A stretch of 64,000 nucleotides of DNA from the NCBI GenBank assembly GCA_963575645.1, contig OY754471.1:36464401-36528400 (forward strand), given 5' to 3'. Positions 34,088 through 44,280 of this stretch are shown here, in pieces. The stretch's first letter is position 1; every line of letters begins with the position of its first letter. This DNA comes from Xanthostigma xanthostigma. Taxonomy: Eukaryota; Arthropoda; Insecta; Raphidioptera; Raphidiidae. The notes beneath the pieces were generated by a model. That model did not search any database. It had not been told where the DNA came from and was given only the letters and a program-made list of their open reading frames with translations. Both the position numbers and the translations under genes were made by a program.

Positions 34088-34251
34088 AACACGATTAACA
34101 GTACGATTCATAGTCAGGTAGTAGGATTCATAATCATGTTTATTTGATTATAGTTTTAAGTTTCGCCGCCAGAGTAGTCCAAAAAAAGGATCCCAATAGT
34201 ACAACATATTGTATAGAAAAATTGAACGTCGTTTCGTAAGTGAAACATATC

Positions 34252-34257
34252 TTTATT
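34252..34257 (-). terminator. Candidate poly(A) signal
   Basis: Plus-strand TTTATT, AATAAA on the minus strand, in the context GCAAATAAAGATATG. It lies about 250 nt downstream of the stop codons of the candidate exon at 34510-34657. Confidence 0.35.
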
Positions 34258-34509
34258 TGCAATAAGAGTGAAACTGCAATACATCAAGATAAAAATATAA
34301 TTTTCTAATCTCGTTTTCAGATACACGGAGATATATTCCAGCACTGACCTCTTTCGAAGAAGTATATAGGCGTGTTCATATACATAAATTCTTATACAAA
34401 TAAATTTCACAGGGCGAACGGTGAGGAGAGAAAAAAAAATTCTCCCCTGAACTGGTAAACATAGATCGTCCGCACACGCTGGGGGTGTTTACAAGACGGT
34501 CGAGGTTTA

Positions 34510-34657
34510 TTACAGAAATCCGTAGCAAATCATAACAAACGGTCTCGGGACAACGACGGTCTCCGGTCGCGCCGAGGTCTGCAGGAGTTGCGGTTCGAGC
34601 ATGCGCACTGACAGCCGGGATGTGGCGGTGTCCGCTGATGCTGCCGCCGCCGTCGTG
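34510..34657 (-). CDS. Candidate 3'-terminal coding exon, unknown protein
   Basis: On the minus strand TTTTCTATCAG at about 34668-34658 is a plausible 3' splice site. The next 148 bp form one open frame with strong G/C bias at third positions, ending at tandem stops TAATAA. The peptide of about 48 residues starts STTAAAASADTATSRLSVRM and is Ala/Thr/Ser-rich and then Pro/Val-rich; I recognise no domain. G+C is far above the surroundings, which is why I suspect host coding sequence. Upstream exons would lie above 34660 but are not visible. A second frame is also open, so the choice rests on codon bias and the double stop. Confidence 0.35.
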
Positions 34658-34787
34658 CTGATAGAAAATACCAATACTACTTAAAATCTACTCTCAAAGA
34701 TAGACAATAATCGAAATATTCATTCCACATGATTCCTTCATATGAATATATATATAATAGGCATGACAACAGATTTTTAAATCCAGT

Positions 34788-35132
34788 TCTATAATCATAT
34801 CATTAAGTAAATTTAGTTACCTTTTTACGAAATACCTCTGCACGACAACTCTACACCCATAAATACAACATCTAATGTCAGCTGTCACTAAGGTGTCACG
34901 TCACAAGCTTTTTCGCGATTACTTCAAAATAGAAAGATAAAAAACATTATTACGGCAATAAATTAAATTTTAACGCAAATTATTGTGTTTTTATCTTTCT
35001 ATTTTTAAGTAACCGCGAAAACGCTTGTGACGTCACGCCTTAGTGACAGCTAATATTATTATGGGTGTAGAGTTGTCGTGCAGAGGTATTTCGTCGAAAG
35101 GTATGTACATTTACTTAGTGATATGATTTATA
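34788..35132. repeat. Foldback element, 345 bp
   Basis: Outer arms TCATATCA(T/C)TAAGTAAAT are inverted. Inner arms include GAGGTATTTCG / CGAAATACCTC, CAACTCTACACCCATAA / TTATGGGTGTAGAGTTG and TATCTTTCTATTT / AAATAGAAAGATA. Arms total about 140 bp each with a few mismatches. Both contain a CACGTCAC/GTGACGTCAC segment. Confidence 0.8.
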
Positions 35133-36262
35133 TGAAGTATTTTCTTAAAAGTAGGTACTTAGTAGTAAAAATAGTACGGTTTTCCTCAAAAATAACCTAT
35201 GACATACGTGTTATAAAATATCACAGAAAAACGAATAAACAACACATCAACTAATTAAATGATGCAGAGGTGAATGATCGTAACAAAAATTTTAGCGACA
35301 CGGTGATTATTTACTTCAATTGTTTATATTCTCTTTCATTTAAAAAGGCGTGACGTCATTCGGTGTTTCAGTCAACATAGCCGATTGCAGTATTTTATAT
35401 GTACTTTTACTTTATTAAAAATCTTATTAATCACAATGTTTATATTAACATTGGGTCATTTTTTAGAATATTTTTCTCTAAAACCATTTCTTCTTTAATT
35501 CTTTTATACTATTGTCATCATGCCTATTAAAAGAATTGTATTGGTACTATGCGTGACTGAATGCATGTTTCAACTCTCGAATGAATTTAGCTCTCGTTTT
35601 CATTTATCAGCCTGCGTTCCGTTCTTCATAAAACAGAGGCAGATAAAAGACGTAAGTAAACATATTGAATATTGTGTAATCCCAGCTGATGAGAATTTGA
35701 GAGAGACACAAACTGTGTTTCAAGGAACATAGCGTAATAATTTATTATTGGAGATTGTATTATAAGTCGTAACTCATAAGTATAAAAATCGTTCGAATGA
35801 TTTTGAATAACCTCTTGACATAATATTATATATCTAGACATATATTAATAATCGATTAATTCGAATATTTTCACTCGAAACAACCCATCTCTACTCATAG
35901 ACCTTGTGTATGATAGATCACAAATTGTTAAGTAATTAATTGGCTATTATTCATTCGAAAAATAATGATATCTTCAAATTGTCAAAATCATAACTTTACC
36001 AAAAAAAAAAAAAACTGCATGGAAGTGTTAAAAATTATCCATAATGTAGTCCTGCTCGTACCAAAATAGTAAAATCGAAACTCCGTTGTCTGCCTGTTTG
36101 TCATAGTCGATTTTCTCATGAAATCGACATAAAATTTGGTACAATTATTGGATTGCATTGCTTTTGTTTCGCTTAACGCACTAGGGTAAAAAAGGCTCAA
36201 TTTACTACCGCTATACTGGCATGAAAAGCAACTCTTTTATAGGGGGTGTGTAAAAATATATT
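35133..36262. other. Unassigned AT-rich DNA
   Basis: No gene or clear repeat. A poly(A) run at 36000-36014 precedes CTGCATGGAAGTGTT and TTGTCTGCCTGTTTGTCATA, wording typical of decayed retroelement ends, but no boundaries can be set. Confidence 0.35.
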
Positions 36263-36752
36263 TTATTCAACACGCGTGAGTAATATGTAATTTCGGGGCC
36301 CTGCTAAACGTGGGAGAAATAATATATTACTTCACTAGTGTAATAATGAATTTTCTGGCGTGGGAGAAATAATGTATTACTTCACTAGTGTAATAATGAA
36401 TTTTCTGGACCAATAGAAACTCAGTAGCAAGCCCAAGCGCTAAATAATGAAAAAAACTGCAAGTAGCTTCTGGACCAATAGGAACGTGGTAGGCGGTATT
36501 GTATACTTATATGAAAACAGCATCGCAATTCAGCGAAATCATGGCAATCTTGTGTATACACTGACGGTGGTACGTCAATCAATGAAGTGATTTATTATTT
36601 TTCCCTCTTTTATCAGGGCCCCGATTACATATTACTCCTGCTAGTTGAATAAAGTATTATGTGCGACTATTGATCGAAGGAGAATATTCCACTCGCGTGT
36701 GTTTTACGCTCATGGAATCTTCTCCTTCTCTCACTAGTCGCACAATATACTA
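36263..36752 (-). mobile_element. Composite palindromic element, copy 2
   Basis: Near-identical in order and sequence to 2249-2769, including the tandem 50-bp duplication starting CGTGGGAGAA. The GC-rich inner hairpin of the second module is deleted (near 36707). The shared duplication shows the two copies descend from one already-duplicated source. Confidence 0.75.
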
Positions 36753-37574
36753 TTGTTTATTTTCGAATACATTTTCTTACAATAAAAAATATCTTATAGA
36801 AATAAGTACCATAAATAAATAAATAAATCAGAGTGATGTGTCTACTTACCTGACAATAAAATATGGTGCCCACCAACATATTTACCTGACTCTACTAATT
36901 GAACCATAATAATAATAAGACAGTAATACAACATTCCACGCATATAGCCATAGCAGCTGAGCGTGTTATAATTAAAAAAAAAAAAAATAAGTACCTATTT
37001 AAAATACAAAATATTCTTCAGGTCTGATTGTGATACCTCGTGTGCCCAAATAAAAATCAAGTCCAAAGAGCTACGTTTCATGAGATATATGTTAAGTATA
37101 ACCATCCAGATAATAAGATACAACTTTTTATTTACTAGCAAACCAAGTTTTTTTTTTCTTTTCTATTTATAGGTCTGCCCTGGAAACTAGAAATATGTTT
37201 ACATAGTTCATCGCAGTTCCAAGTTCCAATCGTTGTTACTGCACATAATTATATACTATAGCCAAACAAATTTGTTGTACAAAACTTTCGCTCAAGTATA
37301 ATATACGGAAATATATTATACGTACATGGCTTTTATTGCTAATCTTAATAATAAAAGTTTATTCAAAGGCGTGACAGCATACAGTAAACTTGATACAAAG
37401 ATGCATTAATGTTTAAGTTTTCTTAATTTATTGGAAAATTTATGAAAGTTTCTTTTTAGATGAGTATTGATTTGAATTGCAAAGTTTTATAGTAGGCTAT
37501 AAATCATTACATTGTTCATATTGTCGAATGTCCATTCTCTTCATGGTTCATATACTTGCGAGAATTATGTACTA
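36753..37574. other. Unassigned AT-rich DNA
   Basis: Nothing supported. One (AAAT)n-like run near 36810-36826. Confidence 0.35.
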
Positions 37575-38330
37575 CTAGCGGTTCGTCCCGGTTTCACCCG
37601 GGTGCGATAGATATAATTGCAATATGTATTTCGTTTGCGGCCCGGCGTCTGATAATAGCTTTGAGTAAATTCTACCAGATTTGCTTCTGAACTAATAGCT
37701 TTGAGTAAATTCTACCAGATTTGCTTCTGAACTAATAGCTTTGAGCGAATTCAAACAGATGTCGCTACTTGGTACTAAGACAGTTTTTGAAGTGAAAACT
37801 TCTTTAGCGGCGTTGTACACTTTTTTTGTAATGGGTAAAAAATGTTAAACTCGCGTCAGATCGAAAATTCGTAAGACCTGATCGAAAATGCGTAAGACCT
37901 GATCGAAAATTCGTAAGACAAAAACTTTTGTACACTTTTTTTGTAATGGGTAAAAAATGTTAAACTCGCGTCAGGACACTTGACCTGATCGAAAATTCGT
38001 AAGACGTTAATGTTCAAATTTTCACTTCTGCCGGCACTCCCGGAGTGCAACACGTCTTTTTTTTGTTTGCTTCTGAACTAATAGCTTTGAGTAAATTCTA
38101 TCAGATGTCGTTACATGTTACTAAAACTATTTTTTTTCATAAAACACCGTAATTTTGTACAAAATACTTAATAAAAACTATCTTATAGCTTAAGTTGTAC
38201 CAGGCAAAACACATTTACTTTTCATTAAAAGGTGCAGTGGTTTCGGAGATTAGATATAATTCTGCAAAATGTATTTCGTTTGCGGCCTGGCGTCTAAACC
38301 CTTTGAGTAAATTCCACTAAGTATTTGTTT
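37575..38330 (-). mobile_element. Helitron (minus strand) with internal tandem repeats
   Basis: The 3' end, read on the minus strand, is CGGGACGAACCGCTAG followed by T; the hairpin CCCGGGTGAAACCGGG precedes it. The body contains GGGCCGCAAACGAAATACAT. Inside are three 40-bp units starting at 37654, 37694 and 37734 (AATAGCTTTGAGTAAATTCT), then a block with two copies of a 45-bp segment (37815-37859 and 37930-37974) and several ATCGAAAATTCGTAAGAC units. The 5' limit is uncertain. A plus-strand relative is at 60326-60622. Confidence 0.6.
37815..38050. repeat. Minisatellite-like insert in the Helitron
   Basis: GTACACTTTTTTTGTAATGG...AACTCGCGTCAG occurs twice, 115 bp apart. Between and after are four copies of ATCGAAAATKCGTAAGAC. 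The insert is bounded by GAAAACTTC and GCACTCCCGGAGTGC. Relatives at 60326 lack it. Confidence 0.6.
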
Positions 38331-38532
38331 CTTCAGCGTAGCTAATAGAAACTCAAAACAAAACAACGTCTTTGTCGTCAATGAACAGTATTATGCTGTC
38401 TCAAAAAGACCCGACACTATTTTACAGACCCTTGTAGCTCTTATGATGAACGTGTGTTAAATGATATCAATAAAAAAATGTGCCTTATCGATGTTAGATT
38501 TTTCATATTTTGCTTGCATTGCACTCGTAATA

Positions 38533-39011
38533 GTCAGAGTGCCCGTCGGCAAAAATTTTATTGACACATACTCTCCCCAAACTTTGTATATGGTTTCATT
38601 AGGCCTGGTCTGACACCTATTTTCTCTGTGACTTTTCTTGATTTTGGGGCGTTTTCCCTTTACATTTTACGAAAGATGTCGTTTTGACAACATGTAAAAA
38701 TGTATAGATACTGTTTGTTTTTTTTTTAATTGGATAGCTTAAAAACTTCAACCAAAACGGTAAAATAATGTTCTCTGACAAATAACATGAACCATTTAAA
38801 ATGTCTGACACCTCAAATATGTTCGAACATATTCGAGGTGTCAGACATTTTAAATAGTTCATGTTATTTTCTTTCGGAAAATATAGAGGGAAAACGCCCC
38901 AAAATCAAGAAAAGTCATAGAGGAAATAGGTGTCAGACTAGGCCTAATGAAGCCATATACAAAGTTTGGGGAGAGTATGTGTCAGTAAAATTTTTGCCGA
39001 CGGGCACTGAC
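38533..39011. mobile_element. Foldback MITE, Tc1/mariner-like, copy 2
   Basis: GTCAGAGTGCCCGTCGGCAA at the left is inverted at the right (TTGCCGACGGGCACTGAC), with TA outside both ends (38531-38532 and 39012-39013). It matches 7492-7891 except in the centre, where an 90-bp palindrome replaces part of the inner right arm. The long plus frame (38787-39161) is a reading of the arm into flanking DNA. Confidence 0.75.
38780..38869. repeat. Palindrome nested in MITE
   Basis: Arms of about 42 bp (AAATAACATGAACCATTTAA outward) are inverted around GTTCGAAC with very few mismatches. It contains TGTCTGACACCTC. The sister MITE at 7492 lacks it. Confidence 0.75.
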
Positions 39012-39447
39012 TATAATTCAATAATGGAAGATAATATTCTATTAACTCAAGAAATCATTGCCGACAGTATTTGTCAACAGACAGATTTGATTAGACGTTA
39101 TAATATGTTTACTGTTTCGAGAATCTATACTAATTTTATGTCGCCTTTACCTAGCGTTTAATTACGTTTGTCTGGATAGTTAGTTATATATGTAGGTACG
39201 ATCTGAAATCTAAAGCGTCTAAGCCGTCGGTTTCAGTTTATATGCAATTACATGGACAAGCGATCCCTCAGCGGTGGTGCCGTGTTTACTGGGGCGTTGG
39301 CCAATACGTACGTGCATAATTTAATCAGTTTGGGGTATATCAATTGATTGTTAATTACGTTCATCTAAGTTTAAAGTCAAAACATGTACAATATATATAT
39401 AGATCACAATAATCAATCTATGTTCTATGTATTATATATGTTACGGT
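39012..39447. other. Unassigned DNA
   Basis: No gene or repeat recognised. Confidence 0.3.
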
Positions 39448-40158
39448 CTATACCCGAATTCGGTAAATGACCAACGAATATTGCCCAAACCCGAAATCTT
39501 ACATTCAAACGGGTATTGAGTGTTATAAAATGAGCAAAACTAGTTTTGCGCTCTTTCAATTGGACAAAACTAGTTCTTTCCATTTCTGCACGGACAATAC
39601 TAGTATGGCATCGGAATCTTCTTTGCGTTTTTTAATTAACTTTTCCACAGCAACGATACTTATTATATCAAATTGATTCATTCGTCTGTATTGTTTAGCA
39701 GACAGAGGTTTTAATTCAGCGTTCAATAAATTTCCTTTCTTAACCACACTTAGAGTAGTAGGGTAATTATGTTTCGTCATAAAATTATGTTTCAGAAGCC
39801 TCCAATAGCCGAACTAGTTGAGACTCGAATTCACCTTGCATTTTTACTTAATTATTACACTGAATATCCCACCATTATATAAATTATAACATTCAGGAGA
39901 ATAATTCAATAGGTAAACAAGAACATAATCCTACTTTTATTCGGGTTCGGCCGTTGACTGAGTGAAACAAGCAGAACTAGTATTGTTCGTTCAGAAATAG
40001 ACAGAACTAGTTTTGTCCAACTGAAAATGCGCAAAACTAGTGCTCATTTTATAACAGTCAATACCCGTTTAAATGTAAGATTACGGGTTTGGGCAATATT
40101 CGTTGGTCAAAACTAGTTTTGCGTATTTATTTCGGTCATTGACCGAATTCGGGTATAG
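39448..40158. mobile_element. DNA transposon remnant with seven ACTAGT palindromes
   Basis: Ends are CTATACCCGAATTCGG and its inverse. Terminal inverted repeats extend for about 150 bp with indels (the left copy lacks about 28 bp present on the right). Palindromes of the CAAAACTAGTTTTG type occur at 39535, 39565, 39595, 39972, 40002, 40032 and 40108, three on the left and four on the right, probably transposase-binding sites. The centre holds a transposase-like ORF fragment on the minus strand. No clear target duplication. Confidence 0.65.
39556..39780 (-). pseudogene. Transposon protein fragment, KRBA2/integrase-like (tentative)
   Basis: The 74-codon frame has KPLSAKQYRRMNQFDIISI followed by VEKLI, a charged stretch, then VLSVQKWKELV. 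This order (a K-x-x-DY/YRRL...YD...EKLI core) reminds me of the N-terminal region of KRBA2/SCAND3-like integrase-type proteins spread by arthropod DNA transposons. The integrase catalytic core is absent, so this is at best a truncated remnant. It overlaps the palindrome sites at 39565 and 39595. Identification is from memory of motif order and needs a search. Confidence 0.35.
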
Positions 40159-40168
40159 ATATCTATAC

Positions 40169-40202
40169 TCTATACTAATATATAAAGCTGAAGAGTTTGT
40201 TT
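40169..40202 (+). mobile_element. Helitron 5'-end scrap
   Basis: TCTATACTAATATATAAAGC then TGAAGAGTTTGTTT, breaking off at about 40202. Confidence 0.6.
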
Positions 40203-40443
40203 ATAATATATTTTACATATAATATGGTATAGTTGTCCAGTGTCTGTATATATAGTAACGGATTACAAAATCTACATACTGCGAGAGTTGTTTTTTTAAT
40301 GAGTTATACAAACGCTAGCTCAATTAATTCAAATAAATAAAATCGTAACTTAGTCTGTAATTGAACAGTTTTAAAGATTCCTAGCGCGAATTTTCAGTTT
40401 TCATCACTTTTTCCTGTTTACATTTTTTTGTACATACCTATCT

Positions 40444-40797
40444 TCTATGTATACTAAAATATAAATCTGAAGAGTTTGTTTGTTTGGTTGTTTGTTTGAA
40501 CGGCGAACGCGCTAATCTCGAGAACTACTGGCTCGAATTGAAAAAAAAAAATGTTTGTTGGATAGTCCATTTATCGAGGAAGGTTATAGGGCATAGGCTA
40601 TATAATATCACGCTACGACCAATAGGAGCGGAACATCAATGAAAAATGTAATTGAAAATTTGTCCGTCCGACAAAAACTTTTGGACGGTTACTCCGATCA
40701 TCATCAAAGGACACAACATTCATCTCGGTAAATTAAATCATGTCCTTCCCCCACATTCGTCCTTTTGCACCTGAGTGAAACCGGGTGGGACCGCTAG
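40444..40797 (+). mobile_element. Non-autonomous Helitron without tRNA module
   Basis: TCTATGTATACTAAAATATA at the 5' end and GAAACCGGGTGGGACCGCTAG at the 3' end, CTAG at 40794-40797 followed by T. Body motifs (CGAACGCGCTAATCTC, TTATCGAGGAAGGTTATAGG, ACGGTTACTCCGATCATCAT) are those of 6041 and 26892, but the central part containing the tRNA block is missing. Confidence 0.75.
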
Positions 40798-41319
40798 TAT
40801 TATATACCTAAAATTATACAATAATGACCGGTACAGGAATTGTTAATTAATTTTATTTGTCAAAATTGGTAAAAGAAATAGAACAAAACAATATTTTTGT
40901 TTACTGCGTAATATTAATAAGTAAGAATAAACAATCTATTACGTCATCGACATTCTTACACTCTTCTCACTCTGGCGGCACGCGACGTGCTGTACGCTCG
41001 TGAACATTGACGCAAATTCAAACGATTACAATTTAATGCTTCGAATTGTTCGTAGTCAGTTAGTTAACTATGAAGCGTGTGGTTACGAACACGGCAAGAC
41101 TTGGGATATTATTTCACATTCATCCGTCTGATGTGGTACACACGTAGTAGGTATAACAATTTACTCTGCACAATTATAAATAACACATTGTTCCATATTT
41201 GCGGTGTTACCGTGTTTTATCGGAAAGGATAATAGAAAACGATTACATGTTAAAGACTTGTAGACCGGTCCGGCTTCGCCCGGAATGTAGATTGCCTATT
41301 AAAAATAGATACATTATGC
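40798..41319. other. Unassigned DNA
   Basis: No gene. GGTCCGGCTTCGCCCGGAAT at 41268-41287 is an inverted Helitron 3'-tail-like scrap (compare 58840-58889). Confidence 0.35.
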
Positions 41320-43066
41320 TATACCATTCCAACACACAAGTGGGGGGTACAAGTTTAGGTCAAAATTGACTCTTCAAAATTTTACAATATGTTTTCGCTT
41401 TGAAGTCCCCCGATTCCAAAAAACAGTATTTTTGGAAAAACTGTGCATCTGTTTGTCTGTTAGTGTGTGAGCACAATATACTGCTCAAATCGATTGAAAC
41501 CAAATTTTGAGAGGATGTTTGGTATAAAAATATTGTTTTTGGGGAAAATCGGCGCATGCGCAGAAGAGACATATGCTATAGCCTAAGATCCCACTGCAAA
41601 ATAGTGTACTCATCGAGTATATGCTAAAAACTTAATTTTTACGCATATTTATCATCAGTAGAATATATAATATCTACTAGGTTGCCTATCAAAATGTGGC
41701 CGCTAGTATTTTTAATTAATTTTTCGCAAAAAATTTCATTGACTTGTTTTTAAAATAAAATATCGTCCACTTCACGCCAATATATATAAAGATTCTGAAA
41801 AATCACGGTTGCCGTTGTGCACTTGGCCGCACCTCTTCGCAGCCAGGTGTAAACAGGTATGATTGTGATACATTTTTACGTTCATAACGTACATTTATTA
41901 TTTATATATCAAATTAAAGCTAATTTTTTTCTCGTTATTATGATGTAAGGGTGCCTAATTAAATTTGGCCGAAAATAAGGGTTGCTGGCTGCTAAAGATG
42001 GTAAATATTAAAAGTAGAGTGAAAGAGCGCTAGCGCGTAACATCACCAGTTAGACGAGGGCAGCGATATTCCAAAAAATGTCTTTCTTTCAAAATTACAA
42101 ATTTAAAAATTATAATAAAAAATTAATATTGATGAAAAATAAAACCAAGGTTACGTACGTAAAAGAAAATTTTAAAAACGTCGTACAGCTGGCAATCGCT
42201 GTTCTCGTCTGACTGGTGATGTTACGCGCTAGCTCTCTTTCACTCTATTTTTAATATTTATCATCTTTAGCAGCCAGCAACCCTTATTTTCGTCCAAATT
42301 TAATTAGGCACCCTTATATCATAATAACGAGAAAAAAATTAGCTTTAATTTGATATATAAATAATAAATGTACGTTATGAACGTAAAAATGTATCAAAAT
42401 CATACCTGTTTACACCTGGCTGCGAAGAGGTGCGGCCAAGTGCGCAAGGGCAACCGTGATTTTTCAGAATCTTTATATATATTGGCGTGAAGTGGACGAT
42501 ATTTTATTTTAAAAACAAGTCAATGAAATTTTTTGCGAAAAATTAATTAAAAATAATTTAATTAAAAATACTAGCGGCCACATTTTGATAGGCAACCTAG
42601 TACCTAGATATATATTCTCCTGATGATAAATATGCGTAAAAATTAGGTTTTTAGCATATACTCGATGAGTACACTATTTTGCAGTGGGATCTCGTACTAC
42701 TATAACGTTATTTTTATATTATAATGGTATACTTTTTATAACGGCTTATTATTCTCTTTATTTTTTCAAGGAAGTTTCGTTAAAAAAAATTCTAAAAAAA
42801 TAGTTTTGAAAAAAAAATCAGCTGTTCTCTTGTTTTGTAGCTCTGTCAGAAATAAACTAGTTAAGCATGGTTTGATTAATTTTTAGAAGACGTGGAATAA
42901 ATTATATAGGTAACCATGGCAGCGAATAACAAATGTCATATTGAATATTAGCCATTACCCGCGTCACCTCACGCGATATCAGAAATTTTATTGTCTTTAT
43001 TATACTATATCATGTGTCAACATTTTGAAGATGGAATGGTCCCGTCGTCCAATTGGCAGGATTTTT
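41320..43066 (-). repeat. Repeat S, split by a foldback element
   Basis: The S sequence from ACCATTCCAACACACAAGTG runs to CATATGCTATA (41580), is broken by 1.1 kb, and resumes at 42700 with CTATAACGTTATTTTTATAT, ending at about 43066 with CCCGTCGTCCAATTGGCAGG. CTATA is present at both junctions. Confidence 0.8.
41581..42699. mobile_element. Long foldback element, 1,119 bp
   Basis: Arms of roughly 490 bp are inverted nearly perfectly: GATCCCACTGCAAAATAGTG / CACTATTTTGCAGTGGGATC at the ends, then TAGGTTGCCTATCAAAATGT, GTCCACTTCACGCCAATATA, GAGGTGCGGCC-type and GTAAGGGTGCCTAATTAAAT segments. A unique centre of about 100 bp (42080-42180) separates them. CTATA at 41576-41580 and 42700-42704 is a probable 5-bp target duplication. 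No ORF, so non-autonomous. Confidence 0.85.
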
Positions 43067-43134
43067 TGTTGAATATATCCGTATTTACAAGTACTTTACA
43101 CAAATATAAATAGCATATTATAATTATTTACACA
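43067..43134. other. Short unassigned spacer
   Basis: AT-rich, no feature. Confidence 0.3.
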
Positions 43135-43340
43135 TCTATACTTACTAATATTATAAATGCGAAAGCAAATCTGCAGTTTGTTACGTTTTCACGCCTAAGC
43201 CGCTGACCAGATTTCAATAAAATTTGGTAAGGAGATAGACTGCACCCTGAGGAAGAACATAGGCTACCTTTCGTCCCAAAAAAAAACCTGAAGTGGTTGA
43301 AAGTTTGCATCAACTCAGAGATATAAAAATTCATATTTAA
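43135..43340 (+). mobile_element. Helitron 5' fragment, second family
   Basis: TCTATACTTACTAATATTAT then AAATGCGAAAGCAAATCTGC, TTTCACGCCTAAGCCGCTGA, GAACATAGGCTACCTTTCGT. The order is typical of a Helitron family common in moth and butterfly genomes (from memory). No 3' end is found. Confidence 0.6.
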
Positions 43341-43381
43341 GCATTTGGTAAGAAATAAATAGCTACATGTTTCAGCGCTTT

Positions 43382-43660
43382 TCAGTCATCTCTCAAGGCG
43401 GTAAAATGGGGCATGTTTTCAAAATTCTGGCAAAAAAAATCAGTGTATAAACATTGTGTTTTAAAGTGGTATTGCAATACGGTGTAGGCAAAGACTTCAC
43501 TATTGTTTTCGCTGTTGAGGGAGGCAGCGATCTGAAACGCAAGTTTGTAAGTGCGGGCAAAGTCATACAATTTGGCCGGCAAAGGCTCAACTACATGAGC
43601 GCCGTTCGCAGTGATAATATATATGCTTATTACACTACACAATACAGAAGTGAAACTTGC
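43382..43660 (-). pseudogene. Coding-like fragment of unknown protein
   Basis: The minus frame is open for 92 codons to TGA (43384-43382). From about codon 20 it shows good codon bias (GCT GCC TCC CTC AAC AGC GAA and similar). The peptide includes EPLPAKLYDFARTYKLAFQI and ends FENMPHFTALRDD. The first 20 residues are hydrophobic (VLCSVISIYIITANGA), like a signal peptide, but there is no ATG and a TAA lies just upstream. It could be an exon, a retrocopy or a fragment carried by a transposon (a Helitron end is adjacent). I recognise no family. Confidence 0.35.
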
Positions 43661-43797
43661 TTAAAATCTACACCTAAATGTCATAAGTTGACATTTAAAA
43701 TAAATAAATAAATAATTCCGTTTTATACTAATGATGGATTTCGACTATTTTTTTAAAATCTGAGATTCGTAGACAAATAAGTTTAGGAAACGCTCAC

Positions 43798-44272
43798 CAG
43801 AGCCGGATTAATCATTAGACAAAGTAGGCAACTGCTTAGGGGCCCCGCATCGACTAGGGGCCCGTGCACTCACCAAGAAAAAAAACTTTTCATTGAACAA
43901 ATATTTTATTTTAAAATTTGTATGAAATTTTCCAACAACAATATTATTTTCTTTCGGTGTTTATTGTAATTTATTGCATTTAACAAGATAAAATTGAAAA
44001 TAACTACGTCACGTCTCATTTCTCTTTCCTGACCCATCAGAAAACCTGGATCATCAATTATCTATATAACCTATTCATTAAGGCCATTTGAATAAAGCTA
44101 ACCAGTCAGGTAAGGCGAAGTCAAAGTAATCATGTTGTTACAATATCACATAAGACATTGAAGTAACAGGATGCCTGGAGCCGATCATCTGGAAGTTACT
44201 CACATCCCTTCATCAGCTTGAAAAGATCTGATTGCATTGCCTAGGGGCCCGGACAGGGTTAATCCGGCCCTG
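43798..44272. mobile_element. hAT MITE with CAGAGCCGGATTAATC ends
   Basis: 475 bp. The left end CAGAGCCGGATTAATC is inverted at the right as GGTTAATCCGGCCCTG; TAGGGGCCC also occurs near both ends. The 8-bp target duplication ACGCTCAC (43790-43797 and 44273-44280) is perfect. CAGGGCCGG-type ends with 8-bp duplications are typical of hAT elements. No transposase. Confidence 0.9.
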
Positions 44273-44280
44273 ACGCTCAC

